This document shows positions 18,201-27,721 of a stretch of 64,000 nt of DNA, one piece after another (the stretch's first letter is position 1; each line of letters starts with the position of its first letter). Source of the stretch: Mansonella perstans. Taxonomy: Eukaryota; Nematoda; Chromadorea; Rhabditida; Onchocercidae. Below the pieces are notes generated by a model that did not search any database, had not been told where the DNA came from, and worked only from the letters and a program-made list of their open reading frames with translations. A program made the translations under genes and the position numbers. Location of the stretch: positions 62,001-126,000 of the forward strand of contig JBAMDO010000576.1 of NCBI GenBank assembly GCA_037074765.1. Direction: 5' to 3'.

Positions 18201-19378
18201 AAATAATAAGACTTCCTATCAATTCTATTCAGTCATACTTAGCTCTTTTTAAGTAATTCTTAAATTCAGAATACATTTTTACCTTTTTCATCACCATTGT
18301 CTTCTGGAAATGATTCATATGAAATATTTTGGAGCTATTTATAGAAACTGAAGTCCCAAAAGATTTTCTTTCACCTCAAAATGAATCCTTCATTTTACTA
18401 CTAAAGATTAATTCGTTATGCTTAAAACCAACTCTTCCAGGTTTTTGGAACCAACCATACGATGTCCAAAATCATCCACTAGTGTGGTAAGCCATTGATA
18501 AGCTAATCCTGCTCCATCACCTTTAGTAATATAATGGATCAGTTCGCTGGTATCCTTCCCGAACTATAATAAACAGCTATGTTCAATAAGAATAGATTTC
18601 GTAAATTTGTACTTGTGCAACTGATTTTATTGAAATTTAGCTAAAAATTGAATTAAAGAGTGAATAACAAAAAAACATAAAATCGACTATTTCATAGATA
18701 CTTCAAAATTTTTCCCATACTGTAAGTTATCACTTTAAAACTTCCTTCATTTATAAATTCCATTAAAAACTTGATGTAGTTTACTCAGAAATGTGACAAA
18801 TGAGACTTTAAATTCGCCTAATTAAATTTCACTCATTTCACCAAATAAGGATGAAATTTATCAATTAAAAAAAAACTTCACATTATTCATGAACTCCTAA
18901 GTTGTGTATATAATCTCTGGATTTATCAGAGATACGTTTATGTTTTACTTATGTTCAATACGCAAATCAGTTTATAAAAAATAAAAATGAATAAAACTAT
19001 GATATATGGATTTCCTAACTCATTTCAGGCGAAATAGCTACTTGTCCTGTTTGCTTTTCATGAAGTTCGAAGACTTTAACAAGTCTCAACTTGAGAGCGA
19101 TTAAAAATTAGAGCATTTATAAAAGCTGATATTGCCTGTTTTTTTCTTTTTTTTTTTTTGTTGGAATAAAAGAAGTATGAAGTTAAAATTGGATTTGTAA
19201 TGGAAATAAAGAAAAATTAAAAATTTAAAATGCAACTAAATATAAATTTACTGCATCATTCAGTTACAAATTGTAAAAAGTTTGTAGATCAAACCTTTTT
19301 AAGGACATAATTTTGACCCGCAACGATAGCGAATGTTACAATGAATGTGTAGAAAACAGAAAAGTAGACAGATCGCAT
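15295..19378 (-). CDS. Carboxypeptidase Q-like secreted peptidase (M28 family)
   Basis: This is a zinc exopeptidase of the plasma glutamate carboxypeptidase (CPQ) type, secreted or lysosomal. About ten exons read on the minus strand. Exon 1 (19295-19378) is a signal peptide starting MRSVYFSVF. Exons near 18440-18565 and 18000-18120 carry the N-terminal catalytic-domain part (ELIHYITKGDGAGLAYQWL; PNLPNWIRGDD). Exons near 17440-17540 and 17108-17282 carry the inserted domain (SFSISSPHAGSG). The exon at about 16370-16530 has AHLDSWDVGQGAMDDGGG with metal ligands. The next, at about 16010-16190, has WTSEEQGFLGAKHY with the catalytic Glu pair. The last, 15295-15510, has YYFYFHHTEGDY with the final His ligand, and the stop is at 15295-15297. 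All expected catalytic residues are present. A second, imperfect copy of exon 1 lies just upstream. Confidence 0.92.
18566..19294 (-). other. Long first intron of the CPQ-like gene
   Basis: The 730-base intron separates the signal-peptide exon from the first mature-domain exon. It is AT-rich and I see no gene or repeat in it. Confidence 0.6.
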
Positions 19379-19487
19379 TTGGCAGTATCTTAGTAATAAA
19401 AAGACTCGCAACGACAGCGAGTGTATTAATGGTCCTGCAGTAAACAAAAAAGTAGACAGATCGCATTTTTACAATGTTTTAATAAAA
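19311..19487. repeat. Tandem duplication of the CPQ-like signal-peptide exon
   Basis: A segment of about 88 bases occurs twice in tandem (about 19311-19397 and 19398-19487). Both copies contain AAGTAGACAGATCGCATTT, so both encode ATG and MRSVYF on the minus strand. The distal copy (ATG at 19464-19466) has diverged and lost the donor site. It is probably a decayed exon copy, although it could still act as 5' UTR or an alternative start. Confidence 0.8.
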
Positions 19488-19815
19488 CGACAAAAGATTA
19501 GTACCAACTCTTTCGAAGTTTTTGTTGAAAATGAGAGAGAAAAAGAGGAGAAAATGAAATTTCCATTAAATCATTAAAAGAAAAGAGAGAAATGAAGAAG
19601 CATGTGGTTTTTTGCCCTTCATCTGACTTACTCGAATTTCACAAATAAATGTTTATTCGACACATAAATCCTTCTTCAAATACGAAATAGAAAAAGTAGC
19701 ATTTGTTGAAAGCAACCTTGAAGGAAGTCTATTCCTTAACTGGAATAGACTGAAAATTGACGATAAAAATTTTCCTTTAATAGCATATTCTCAGTTTCTT
19801 TTCCAGAGTTATTTG

Positions 19816-20092
19816 CTTCGTCAAATTTTATCGTCAATTTCACGCGTAATATCATTGGAAGCCTAATGATGCTTCGTCATATTTTATCATCAATTTCACG
19901 CGTAATATCATTGGAAGCCTAATGATGCTTCGTCATATTTTATCGTCAATTTCACGCGTGATATCATTGGAAGCCTAACGACGCTTCGTCATATTTTATC
20001 GTCAATTTCACATGTGATATCATTGGAAGCCTAACGATGCTTCGTCATATTTTATCGTCAATTTCACATGTGATATCATCGGAAGCCTAATA
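19816..20092. repeat. Tandem array, unit about 56 bp, five copies
   Basis: The unit contains CTTCGTCATATTTTATCGTC and CATTGGAAGCCTAA. The first copy starts divergent (TTGCTTCGTCAAATTTTATC). The copies differ at a few positions in a graded way, with CGCGTAA in the first copies, CGCGTGA in the middle and CATGTGA in the last two. The array lies upstream of the CPQ-like gene. Confidence 0.9.
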
Positions 20093-21549
20093 ATTACAAA
20101 GCATCCTGCAGATTTTAACACTTATGATATAAAATACGTTACCCTGAATATGTTTTGAATTATCAAGTCCAATATTTCTCCTCTGTTTTCTTAGGATTTA
20201 TTGTTTGGAATGTTGTGCAAACAGAACGAAAACAAAACAAATTTAATGTTTAAACGCATTCAGAGATATTTAAATTCTACATATTTAAACTCCCTCTAAT
20301 TAAAGGAGTATTGAAAGATGGAGCAGCCGTAATAATTATTCTGGAACAATTTGAGTGTGTACAGAAACTTAATCATATATTCTCCTTTTAAATGTTCCAA
20401 AAACAAAACCTCGAATTCGTATATAAGAATTCATCACCATTTCTTGTCTACAGAAATTTACTACCAATCTTACACTTTTTCTACTAAATAACCTTCTTCG
20501 AAAGTCAAAGAACTGTAAATAAAATTGTATCGATTAGAAACTGGATGTAAAATATTACAAGAAAAGGTGAAGAGAGGGCGGACATACTGTTGTACATTGC
20601 TATGATAAATAAAAGAAAACTTTGATCAAGAGATACATAATACTTGGAATTCTAAAGAACTGAAGTTATAATGACTGGATTTCAAAAACCTCATATCCTT
20701 ACCTATTAAATTTATATTATGTGATTGTATGTCCTAAAATCCCGAAGGCTAGGAAACATACGAAATTCATGGAAGACTGAACAAATACAAATGTTAACAA
20801 ATACATCTTCCGTGCATTCAGAATTTTCACATTTCATTTAGTGATTACATTAAACAAAATGGGCCAGTAAATAATGTCGCTTTTCTATGTAACTGCTTGT
20901 AACATTTCCATTCATCGAAGCAGAAAAAAATCGTGCAACTCATCGAAAGACGCGGTTACGCTCCTTAAGTGATATTTTCATTTGAAAAGATGAATAAGCT
21001 TAACACTTCAAAAATTTTCCTGGTAACTAAGCAGAAATAAACAAATCTTAGCGATATAAAAATGTCAAATAAAGATTGTGCACACTTATGCAGTAAAGGA
21101 AATTCTTGACAGCTGATATTAGTATGCCTTCGGTTGATATGCAAAAACTAATTGCTCATATGAATCGAAAAAAGACCCGAAATTTCACAAAAATCTTTTA
21201 TGCCACATTGGTATGTACACCTAGATTCATTGATGATAAGCTTACGAAAAAACAATTGGTGATCCCGTCACCACACAGTCACGTAACCAGCATTATTTAT
21301 TTCATTTGTGATAAGAAGCTCATTTCTCTCCAATATTCGTATTTTGAAGAAACGTTAAATCATAATAAATTACAACAGAAAACAATGGCAGTGACAAGAT
21401 TGTCGCAGTGAACAGGTTACCACTGATTTTGTTGCAGTCTAAAAAAAGAGCTGTTAACCAAATATGTATAAGAATGGCATGCTTAATGACACTGATTTCA
21501 TAATGACAGCCTGAATGAATGATAAGATTACCAAAATAACAAGCAGCTT
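20093..21549. other. Intergenic region
   Basis: These 1.45 kb lie between the CPQ-like gene and the 3' end of sds22. An open frame at 21124-21411 (+) begins MPSVDMQKL, but it has no neighbours in phase and no recognised domain. Nothing else was supported. Confidence 0.5.
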
Positions 21550-23768
21550 TCAACGACATAAAGTGGCATCAATTTGCGTCACTTGAGGTAAGCAAAGCAT
21601 TATCTTCCGCCGGTAACTACTGTAGTTCGTTTTATAGATAGGGTTTCCTTCCAAGTAGATTGTCCTCAATGCAGATAACTTAGAAAGCTTTAATACCTCA
21701 TTCCAGTCTGATATTTCATTGTCGTTTAACTGAAACAAGAAGGAATGAAAAAAAATTTGAAAATCTAAAATGGATAAAGTAGATTTGGAAAATAATTACT
21801 AAATATTATTCCTGCAGTGAAATAATAGTACTAAATGCTTAAACATTAAACGTACCCATACGTCTTCCAAGTGATCTAAATGAATAATACCATCCATTTT
21901 AGTTATCTTATTGTTGGCTGCATCAATTATTGTTAACTTTTTCTGCAAAACTTCAATTTGAACCATAGATCAAGTCGTTTAATCCTATTCAAAGAAAACT
22001 CCTTCTGCGCATTTTTTTTCGTTCACAACGAATAAAATACTTTGGTAGAATAGAAATACAATGAATAGGTTGCCGGATTGAATCATAATAAAAAACCTGA
22101 GCAATCAGCTCGCTCAAAGATTCAATTCCTTGACCACTAATATGAAGCTCAGTGAGTTCAGTAAGCATCGAAATACCGCTTAACTCAGTTAAACGATTTG
22201 CCTGCAATATAAAGCATGATACCGAGTTTCTAAAATTAACAATGTCAAGCACTGCATATAAGGACATAGCACCACATTCAATATTTTGTGTGTTATAATC
22301 ACGCCTAAATTGCATGTACCAATAGGGTTGCTTTCTTTTTGTTTTTTATTGTCATATATTTCCATTTTTACAACTTTTTTTTTCTAGAAAATGAAGAACA
22401 AAGCAAATCCATATGGTTCTTTTTAAAAAAAAACAAGAATTCAGTGAAATTTTCTTTTTTGACAACAATGGAAAGTCTCACCGGGGCACTAAGCACAGTA
22501 AGTTTAACCAAGTTATCCAAATTTTCAAATTTTTGGATTTTATTTTTACCAATGTATAGCTCACGAAGATATTGCAAATGTCCAATGTTTTCTAATTTCT
22601 GAAAAAAAATATAATGATAGATATCATATTGTTGACATTGTTTATAAATAGAAATTTCACAAGAATAAACGCAATATAACCTTGATTCGATTATCTCCAA
22701 GCTCAAGCACTTCAAGCTTCGCTAGTGATTCCAAACCAGTAATTTTTTCAATTTTGTTGTGCACCAAATAGATACGTTTCAAATTACGCAATGCAGATAA
22801 ACCTTCAATTTTTCTGATGCGATTGTAACTTAAATCAAGAACCTCAAGATTGACTAGTGCATCGAGATTTGAAATAATCTGAAAAACAAAAATTTCCTTC
22901 TGCATTTACAATAAACAATGTGTTTTCTTTCTTCCTTTTAATTCAGTAATTCAAGCCATGCGTAACATTTATCTATATTGAGGTTGACTTAGTGAAATGA
23001 ATAAGGTGAATGAGAATCTATTTGAATTTTATCACGGCAACAACACGTGAAAAAACAGTAAGAAAAAAACACCTCAATCTGATTGTCATATAGATCGAGA
23101 TGAGTAAGAGTGACGATTTCAAGATGATCATTGAGTGATGCTAGCAAATTTTGTCGCATACCAAGTTCCTTTAAAAAATGTGATCGAAATATATAAATGC
23201 CGTTTCAAAAACTCGTTCATTTAAGCACATGAAGGGAAACAGATAACATATTTGTCGTAGAATGACCAGTAAGAGTACCAGAATTGATAGAATATATAGG
23301 CTATCAATGAAAAAGGAGGAAGTTAAAAATACCTTTAACTGGGTGAATCTTGAAAGATCTGGAACACTGTCAATGCGGCACTGACATAGATCTATAGTCT
23401 GAAACAAATACTCCAAAGAGAACTAAGCTCAATTATTTGAACAAGGAAAGAATTACCAAAATTGTAATAGTTAATAGTCTTAACTGATTCACTTGTTGTT
23501 ATAGCTTTTAACTTTTTACTGTTGAATTTTCTACTACTTGACATCCATCATTGTTGAAAAGAATTAATAAATTGAAGAAATGTATATCTAACAGAATGTA
23601 CAATTTGTCTGCATTCTTCAAAGAAACAATTACCTCTGATTCAGCATCAAATTCACTCAAGTCGAAGAGATTCCGATGTAACTTTCTATCGCCCATCTTT
23701 TGCGCCATATCTGCTTCATTATCCATCTGTTCATTATCACTGTCAATATTACCATCATTTGTTTCCAT
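21550..23768 (-). CDS. sds22: Protein phosphatase 1 regulatory subunit 7 (SDS22)
   Basis: SDS22 is a leucine-rich-repeat protein that binds newly made PP1 and controls its maturation and nuclear function. About eight exons are visible. Exon 1 (23634-23768) encodes an acidic N-terminus starting METNDGN. Then come LRR exons at 23333-23398, about 23073-23169, about 22680-22877, about 22480-22600, about 22100-22202 and about 21855-21945, and the last exon ends at 21550. Repeats such as LVNLEVLDLSYNRIRKIEGL and LAKLEVLELGDNRI are typical SDS22-type 22-residue LRRs. The C-terminal cap reads LPQVTQIDATLCR, close to the family's VRQIDAT end. The start is the first in-frame ATG. It lies two bases after TTTCAG, and the open frame further upstream begins with no ATG. 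Confidence 0.93.
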
Positions 23769-23780
23769 CTCTGAAATTTT
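23769..23780 (-). promoter_or_regulatory. Candidate SL trans-splice acceptor of sds22
   Basis: On the minus strand AAAATTTCAG is followed by AG and the sds22 ATG. This supports the chosen start. The gap of about 450 bases from the stop of the upstream same-strand small gene would also fit an operon. Confidence 0.45.
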
Positions 23781-24215
23781 ATTTATCTCTTCACACTCAA
23801 TTACAATACGCAAAACAATACAATTCGTATTTGAACGATGATCATGAACATGCGTAACGTTATAAACGTTTACAGCCACATTGTAAAATCGGATAATGAA
23901 TAAATAAATACATACATCAACACATATATATAAACTTTAAAAGTTAATCACAAAATTATACAAATATGAATTTTAATTAGTCATGCCTTTTTTGCATAAA
24001 ATCCATGAATCAATGGTACAAATTTTCTTTTTTTTTTTGGAAGGTTTGTCTATTGCAAGCTAATCTTTTCGATTTTTAATGAAATTTTTCGAATTTGATG
24101 CTCAGAGACAATTGTTTTTTTCAAGAATACGGACAATGTAAGCGTTCTATTTAGATACACATGATATGATCAAAGTAACACCTTATTCCATTGTTTACGT
24201 TAGAAACTTTTAGTA

Positions 24216-24425
24216 TCACGAGCCACTACCAATATTCTTTTTCTGCATACCCTTGAATTGCTCTTTGTGTAACATTGGATAAGCACCAAAGGTATATAGA
24301 AATATTGGTAACATTATCACAAAACCGAATATGGCCACTGTTCCGGATGCTGGTTTACGGCGAAAAGCGAATCTTGAATACCTATCCAATACTTTAAACC
24401 AAAAACTTCTTTTGGAATTCCGCAT
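24216..24425 (-). CDS. Small single-pass membrane protein
   Basis: A single-exon frame of 69 residues starts MRNSKRSFW. It has a basic N-terminus with several Arg and Lys (residues 1-26), a hydrophobic segment (GTVAIFGFVIMLPIFLYTF, about residues 28-46), then YPMLHKEQFKG and a short polar tail. The pattern of a basic end, one helix and a Tyr-Pro turn followed by a charged tail resembles SMIM20/MITRAC7-type mitochondrial inner-membrane proteins of cytochrome oxidase assembly. That resemblance is weak. It lies upstream of sds22 on the same strand, about 450 bases away. Confidence 0.55.
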   Translation of the reverse strand: MRNSKRSFWFKVLDRYSRFAFRRKPASGTVAIFGFVIMLPIFLYTFGAYPMLHKEQFKGMQKKNIGSGS

Positions 24426-24649
24426 TTTCTTTTTTGCTTTAAAAAGTTTACTATTCCTTTACAATTGCTCGTTTAAGCCTGCATAAAAGTTTTTGTTCAT
24501 TTATTATAATAAAATGAAATGAATAAATTTGCGAAACTTAATCATATCTATGAGAAGCTTAATGCAAAATTCATAGTAATCTTCGTAATCTCTAACAACT
24601 TCTATTCCACAATTACATATTGTTCCACAAATTTTATTAGCCTCTATTC

Positions 24650-24975
24650 ATTAAAAGGTAAATGAGGTGAATAGTAGGAGAAAGCAAAACGTGATACCTT
24701 TGAAATCAAAACGTGACATCTTTGAAATCAAAACGTGACATCTTTGAAATCAAAACGTGACATCTTTGTCTTAATCAAAATGAGAAATCATTAAAAGGTA
24801 AATAAGGTGAATAGTAGGAGAAATCAAAACGTGATACCTTTGAAATCAAAACGTGACATGTTTGAAATCAAAACGTGACATCTTTGTCTTAATCAAAACG
24901 AGAAATCATTAAAAGATAAATGAGACGAATAGTAGGAGAAAGTAAAACGTGACACCTGTCTTTGTCTTACAGTAA
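24650..24975. repeat. Nested tandem repeat (22-bp unit in higher-order blocks)
   Basis: A 22-bp unit, TGAAATCAAAACGTGACATCTT, is repeated two to four times within each of three larger blocks. The blocks begin with ATTAAAAGGTAAATGAGGTG-like sequence near 24650, 24790 and 24907. The last block is truncated. The array is intergenic. Confidence 0.85.
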
Positions 24976-25149
24976 CAACTTTATGAAATAGAAGTAAAGC
25001 ATATTGACCGGTTGGTTTCATTTGGTATTAATACTTTATTCAGGAATGCTTCATTTCATTGCAACATTGCATCCCACTACTTTATCTCACGTTAAACGTG
25101 TAATCACTAGAATGCTTGGAATGCTTTCTGCTGGTTACGTTTGAACTGG

Positions 25150-25635
25150 TGGCTCTCGATTACTGGTGACTCTCGATTACTAGTGATTCTCGATAAAGTA
25201 CATATACAGGAAGGATTTCCGCGATTCATCAAGAATTCTTTACTCGTTAAAAATGTAGTGGGAATGCATGGAGAAATAAAGATAACACTGTGATTATAAT
25301 AGTTCGGCACTGGCAAATGACTTATCAATTACTGGTAACTCTCGATAAAGTACATATGCAGGAAGGATTTCCGCGATTCATCAGGGATTCTTTACTCGTT
25401 AAAAATGTAGTGGGAATGCATGGAGAAATAAAGATGGCACTATCCACTTTGACTGTAATAGTTCGGCACAAATGACTTATCAGTTACTGGTAACTCTCGA
25501 TAAAGTACATATGCAGGAAGGATTTCCGCGATTCATCAAGAATTCTTTACTCGTTAAAAATGTAATAGGAATGGATGGAGAAATAAAGATAACACTATCC
25601 ACCTGTGATTATAATAGTTCGGCACTGGCAAATGA
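25150..25635. repeat. Tandem array, unit about 151-156 bp, three copies
   Basis: The copies start at CTCGATAAAGTAC near 25189, 25340 and 25496. All contain GAAGGATTTCCGCGATTCATC and a TTTACTCGTTAAAAATGTA segment. Short partial copies (CTCGATTACTGGTGA) precede the array. Copies 2 and 3 are open on the plus strand for about 60-75 codons each, but the frame has no recognised domain. Confidence 0.9.
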
Positions 25636-26015
25636 TTTATCATTCTTCATTTTGTTATTGTGTTGTACATCAACAATTGGCATTGAATGTGGTACCTAAC
25701 TTTTACTTTATTGAGATAAATTCTCAACATTATCCAAATATCGTCTGTATGTTGATGATAGATCGCAACATTCATCTGAGCTCATCATTAAAGGCTACAT
25801 TTTTCACATGCGTAAAACATTGGGAAATTTTGCAATTCTTCCCAAATTTTCTTACTATATTTCAAAAGTGAATATCAAAATTTCAATTTCATTTCCACTA
25901 GAAATTTTTTTTTCCTAATTTTTTTAGAAAAAATTAAAACAATAAACAAGTTTTTAGACTCCAAATATAACTTTTGAAAAAAAATATTTCTTTTTGTAAG
26001 AGAATTGTAACTTAC

Positions 26016-26376
26016 ATCTTTCAGTGTATTTAATTCTGAGACTATACTTTTAGTTTTTTTACTGGTTTTTGAATTTTCTTCTTTTTCAACTAAAAAAGTA
26101 TAAATAATATTTAAAAAAGCATATAAGGTATAAAAAGGTATATAAGGTATAAATAATATTTATATATTGTTTTTTTTTTTTTGTAAACTTTTCATTTTGC
26201 ATTCAGTTGTTAGCAAGTAATAATGATCCATTTCAATTATTCTACATCTAAAGACATATTCTTTGAAAACTTACTTATTACTATTTTTACAGGTGGTGAT
26301 TCATCTTCATCTTTTTTAGCAGTTTTGGACGTAACCGTCTGTGGAAGTATTTTTACCGGAGTTGGAAGTTCATCCA
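26016..26376 (-). CDS. Small Lys/Glu-rich protein, 5' part only
   Basis: Two exons read cleanly: 26275-26376, starting MDELPTPVKILPQ, and 26016-26089, rich in Lys, Glu and Ser (EKEENSKTSKKTKS). They join in phase 1 with good GT/AG signals. A further donor (GATGTAAG) follows the second exon, but I could not find the next exon, so the 3' end is missing. An AG acceptor lies two bases before the ATG, as in trans-spliced genes. The family is unknown and the protein looks largely disordered. Confidence 0.4.
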
Positions 26377-26680
26377 TTCTGAATCGATAAAATTTACAAT
26401 CAAAAAATGATTGATGCTTATCATCAAATCATCAACCTACCTGACTTAAGCAAAATTGTTAGCAAAAATTATCAATTAAGAGAAAAGTCTTATCAAGAAT
26501 TCTGTGTTCATGACATGAGAATGTTGAGTGGTTGTAGTCACATTGTCCAATTGCGGTCATTATTATTCTAAACTTTCCTTTAAATTCTTAAATTATTTCA
26601 TTAACTAATTCTTTTCTTAAACTAAGTATCAATTGAAACTTTCTAACTCATTCACCCATTTAGATATTTATTTTCGGAAA

Positions 26681-27408
26681 TTACTTCAATTTTTGTTCCT
26701 TTACTGGATTTTCGGGTTGTGTTACAATCTCGGGATTTTCATTCTGGAAGATACAAAATGAACTCAACAGTGTTTGTGTAATAACAATTTTTCAACAAAA
26801 TGAAAGGTACTAAAAGCGAAGCACATATCCGTTATTCTACACATTTTATATCTTCGATTAATCACCGCTTTGCCTTTCATTTTATTCTCCTAACACCTTA
26901 TATTAAAAGGAATAAGTTGCTAATTGTTAATTATGAATGCAATTAAATTACATGTAATTAAATTAAATGTTAAGTAATTAAATTAAATATGTTAAACATC
27001 ACAATTATTATTTTCTTCCATTATTTAACTCAATATAAGGTAAATTTCAATCTTTTTATTTTTTATACATGATTCTCCTATTCTATTAGTATATTCTAAG
27101 ATTACTCGAAATGGACAAAAAAAAATATTTCGGGAAAAAGTATCGGTTGCTATTCATTCTTCATTTCTTCAGATGTACTTACCTTCCTCCTCCATTTATT
27201 CCAACACATCTCAACAACCACTGTTTCTTCAAGTAGCTTAAATGTAACAATAAAATTTAATCTTTTCAATTTTTTTAATAGTGTTGATTTTTGTGTGACA
27301 CAAATATGCTAAGTGATTACATGTAAATTTTAAATCTTCTAGAAAATTAAGACTACTACTGATACTGGTAGGTTGTTCTGTATCTACTGCATCCACTAAA
27401 TCTGTATT
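26681..27408 (-). CDS. Possible small gene upstream of the Lys/Glu-rich gene
   Basis: Three exon-like pieces are flanked by AG and GT: one from 27408 (NTDLVDAVDTEQPTSISSS), 27183-27236 (LLEETVVVEMCWNKWRRK), and 26681-26743 (NENPEIVTQPENPVKEQKLK then TAA). The second and third join in phase 0. The start codon was not found. The stop lies about 300 bases before the next same-strand gene, a typical operon distance. No family was recognised. Confidence 0.3.
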
Positions 27409-27704
27409 CTACGGCTGGTTGATATATTACTTCTTTTTCCTATATAGTCTTGACGTAGTGTAAGAATAATTTGTATTTTGCAAGGTGTATCAGGAAATAA
27501 GTAGAGTAAACATTCAGTAGTGTGCTAATTGATTCATTAATCATTTAGATTAATTACATTTATTTAATCAACTTAACCATGAATCTGTCGAAGTTACATA
27601 CGTGTTCGTTTGATAAAAGTATACACGTCTTTAAACGTATATAGCTTCGTCTCTCGTATACAGTATTCACGTCTCTTCTGTTGAATTTATATCATTTTCG
27701 TTTG

Positions 27705-27711
27705 GTTACAG
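27705..27711 (+). promoter_or_regulatory. Candidate SL trans-splice acceptor of srp-72
   Basis: GGTTACAG ends ten bases before the srp-72 start codon, with no coding exon required upstream. Confidence 0.45.
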
Positions 27712-27721
27712 ATAATCAGTG

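Noticed and set aside
21124..21411. Open frame on the plus strand starting MPSVDMQKL
   Set aside because: It has no exon signals in phase, no recognised domain and low-complexity codon use. It lies in otherwise empty intergenic DNA.
23769..23879. Longer N-terminus for sds22 (MAVNVYN)
   Set aside because: That start would be GTG and lies upstream of the acceptor next to the first real ATG. It is probably intron or untranscribed sequence.
25290..25871. Three overlapping plus-strand frames in the 153-bp array
   Set aside because: They mirror the repeat unit, have no acceptor or donor context and end in non-repeat AT-rich DNA.
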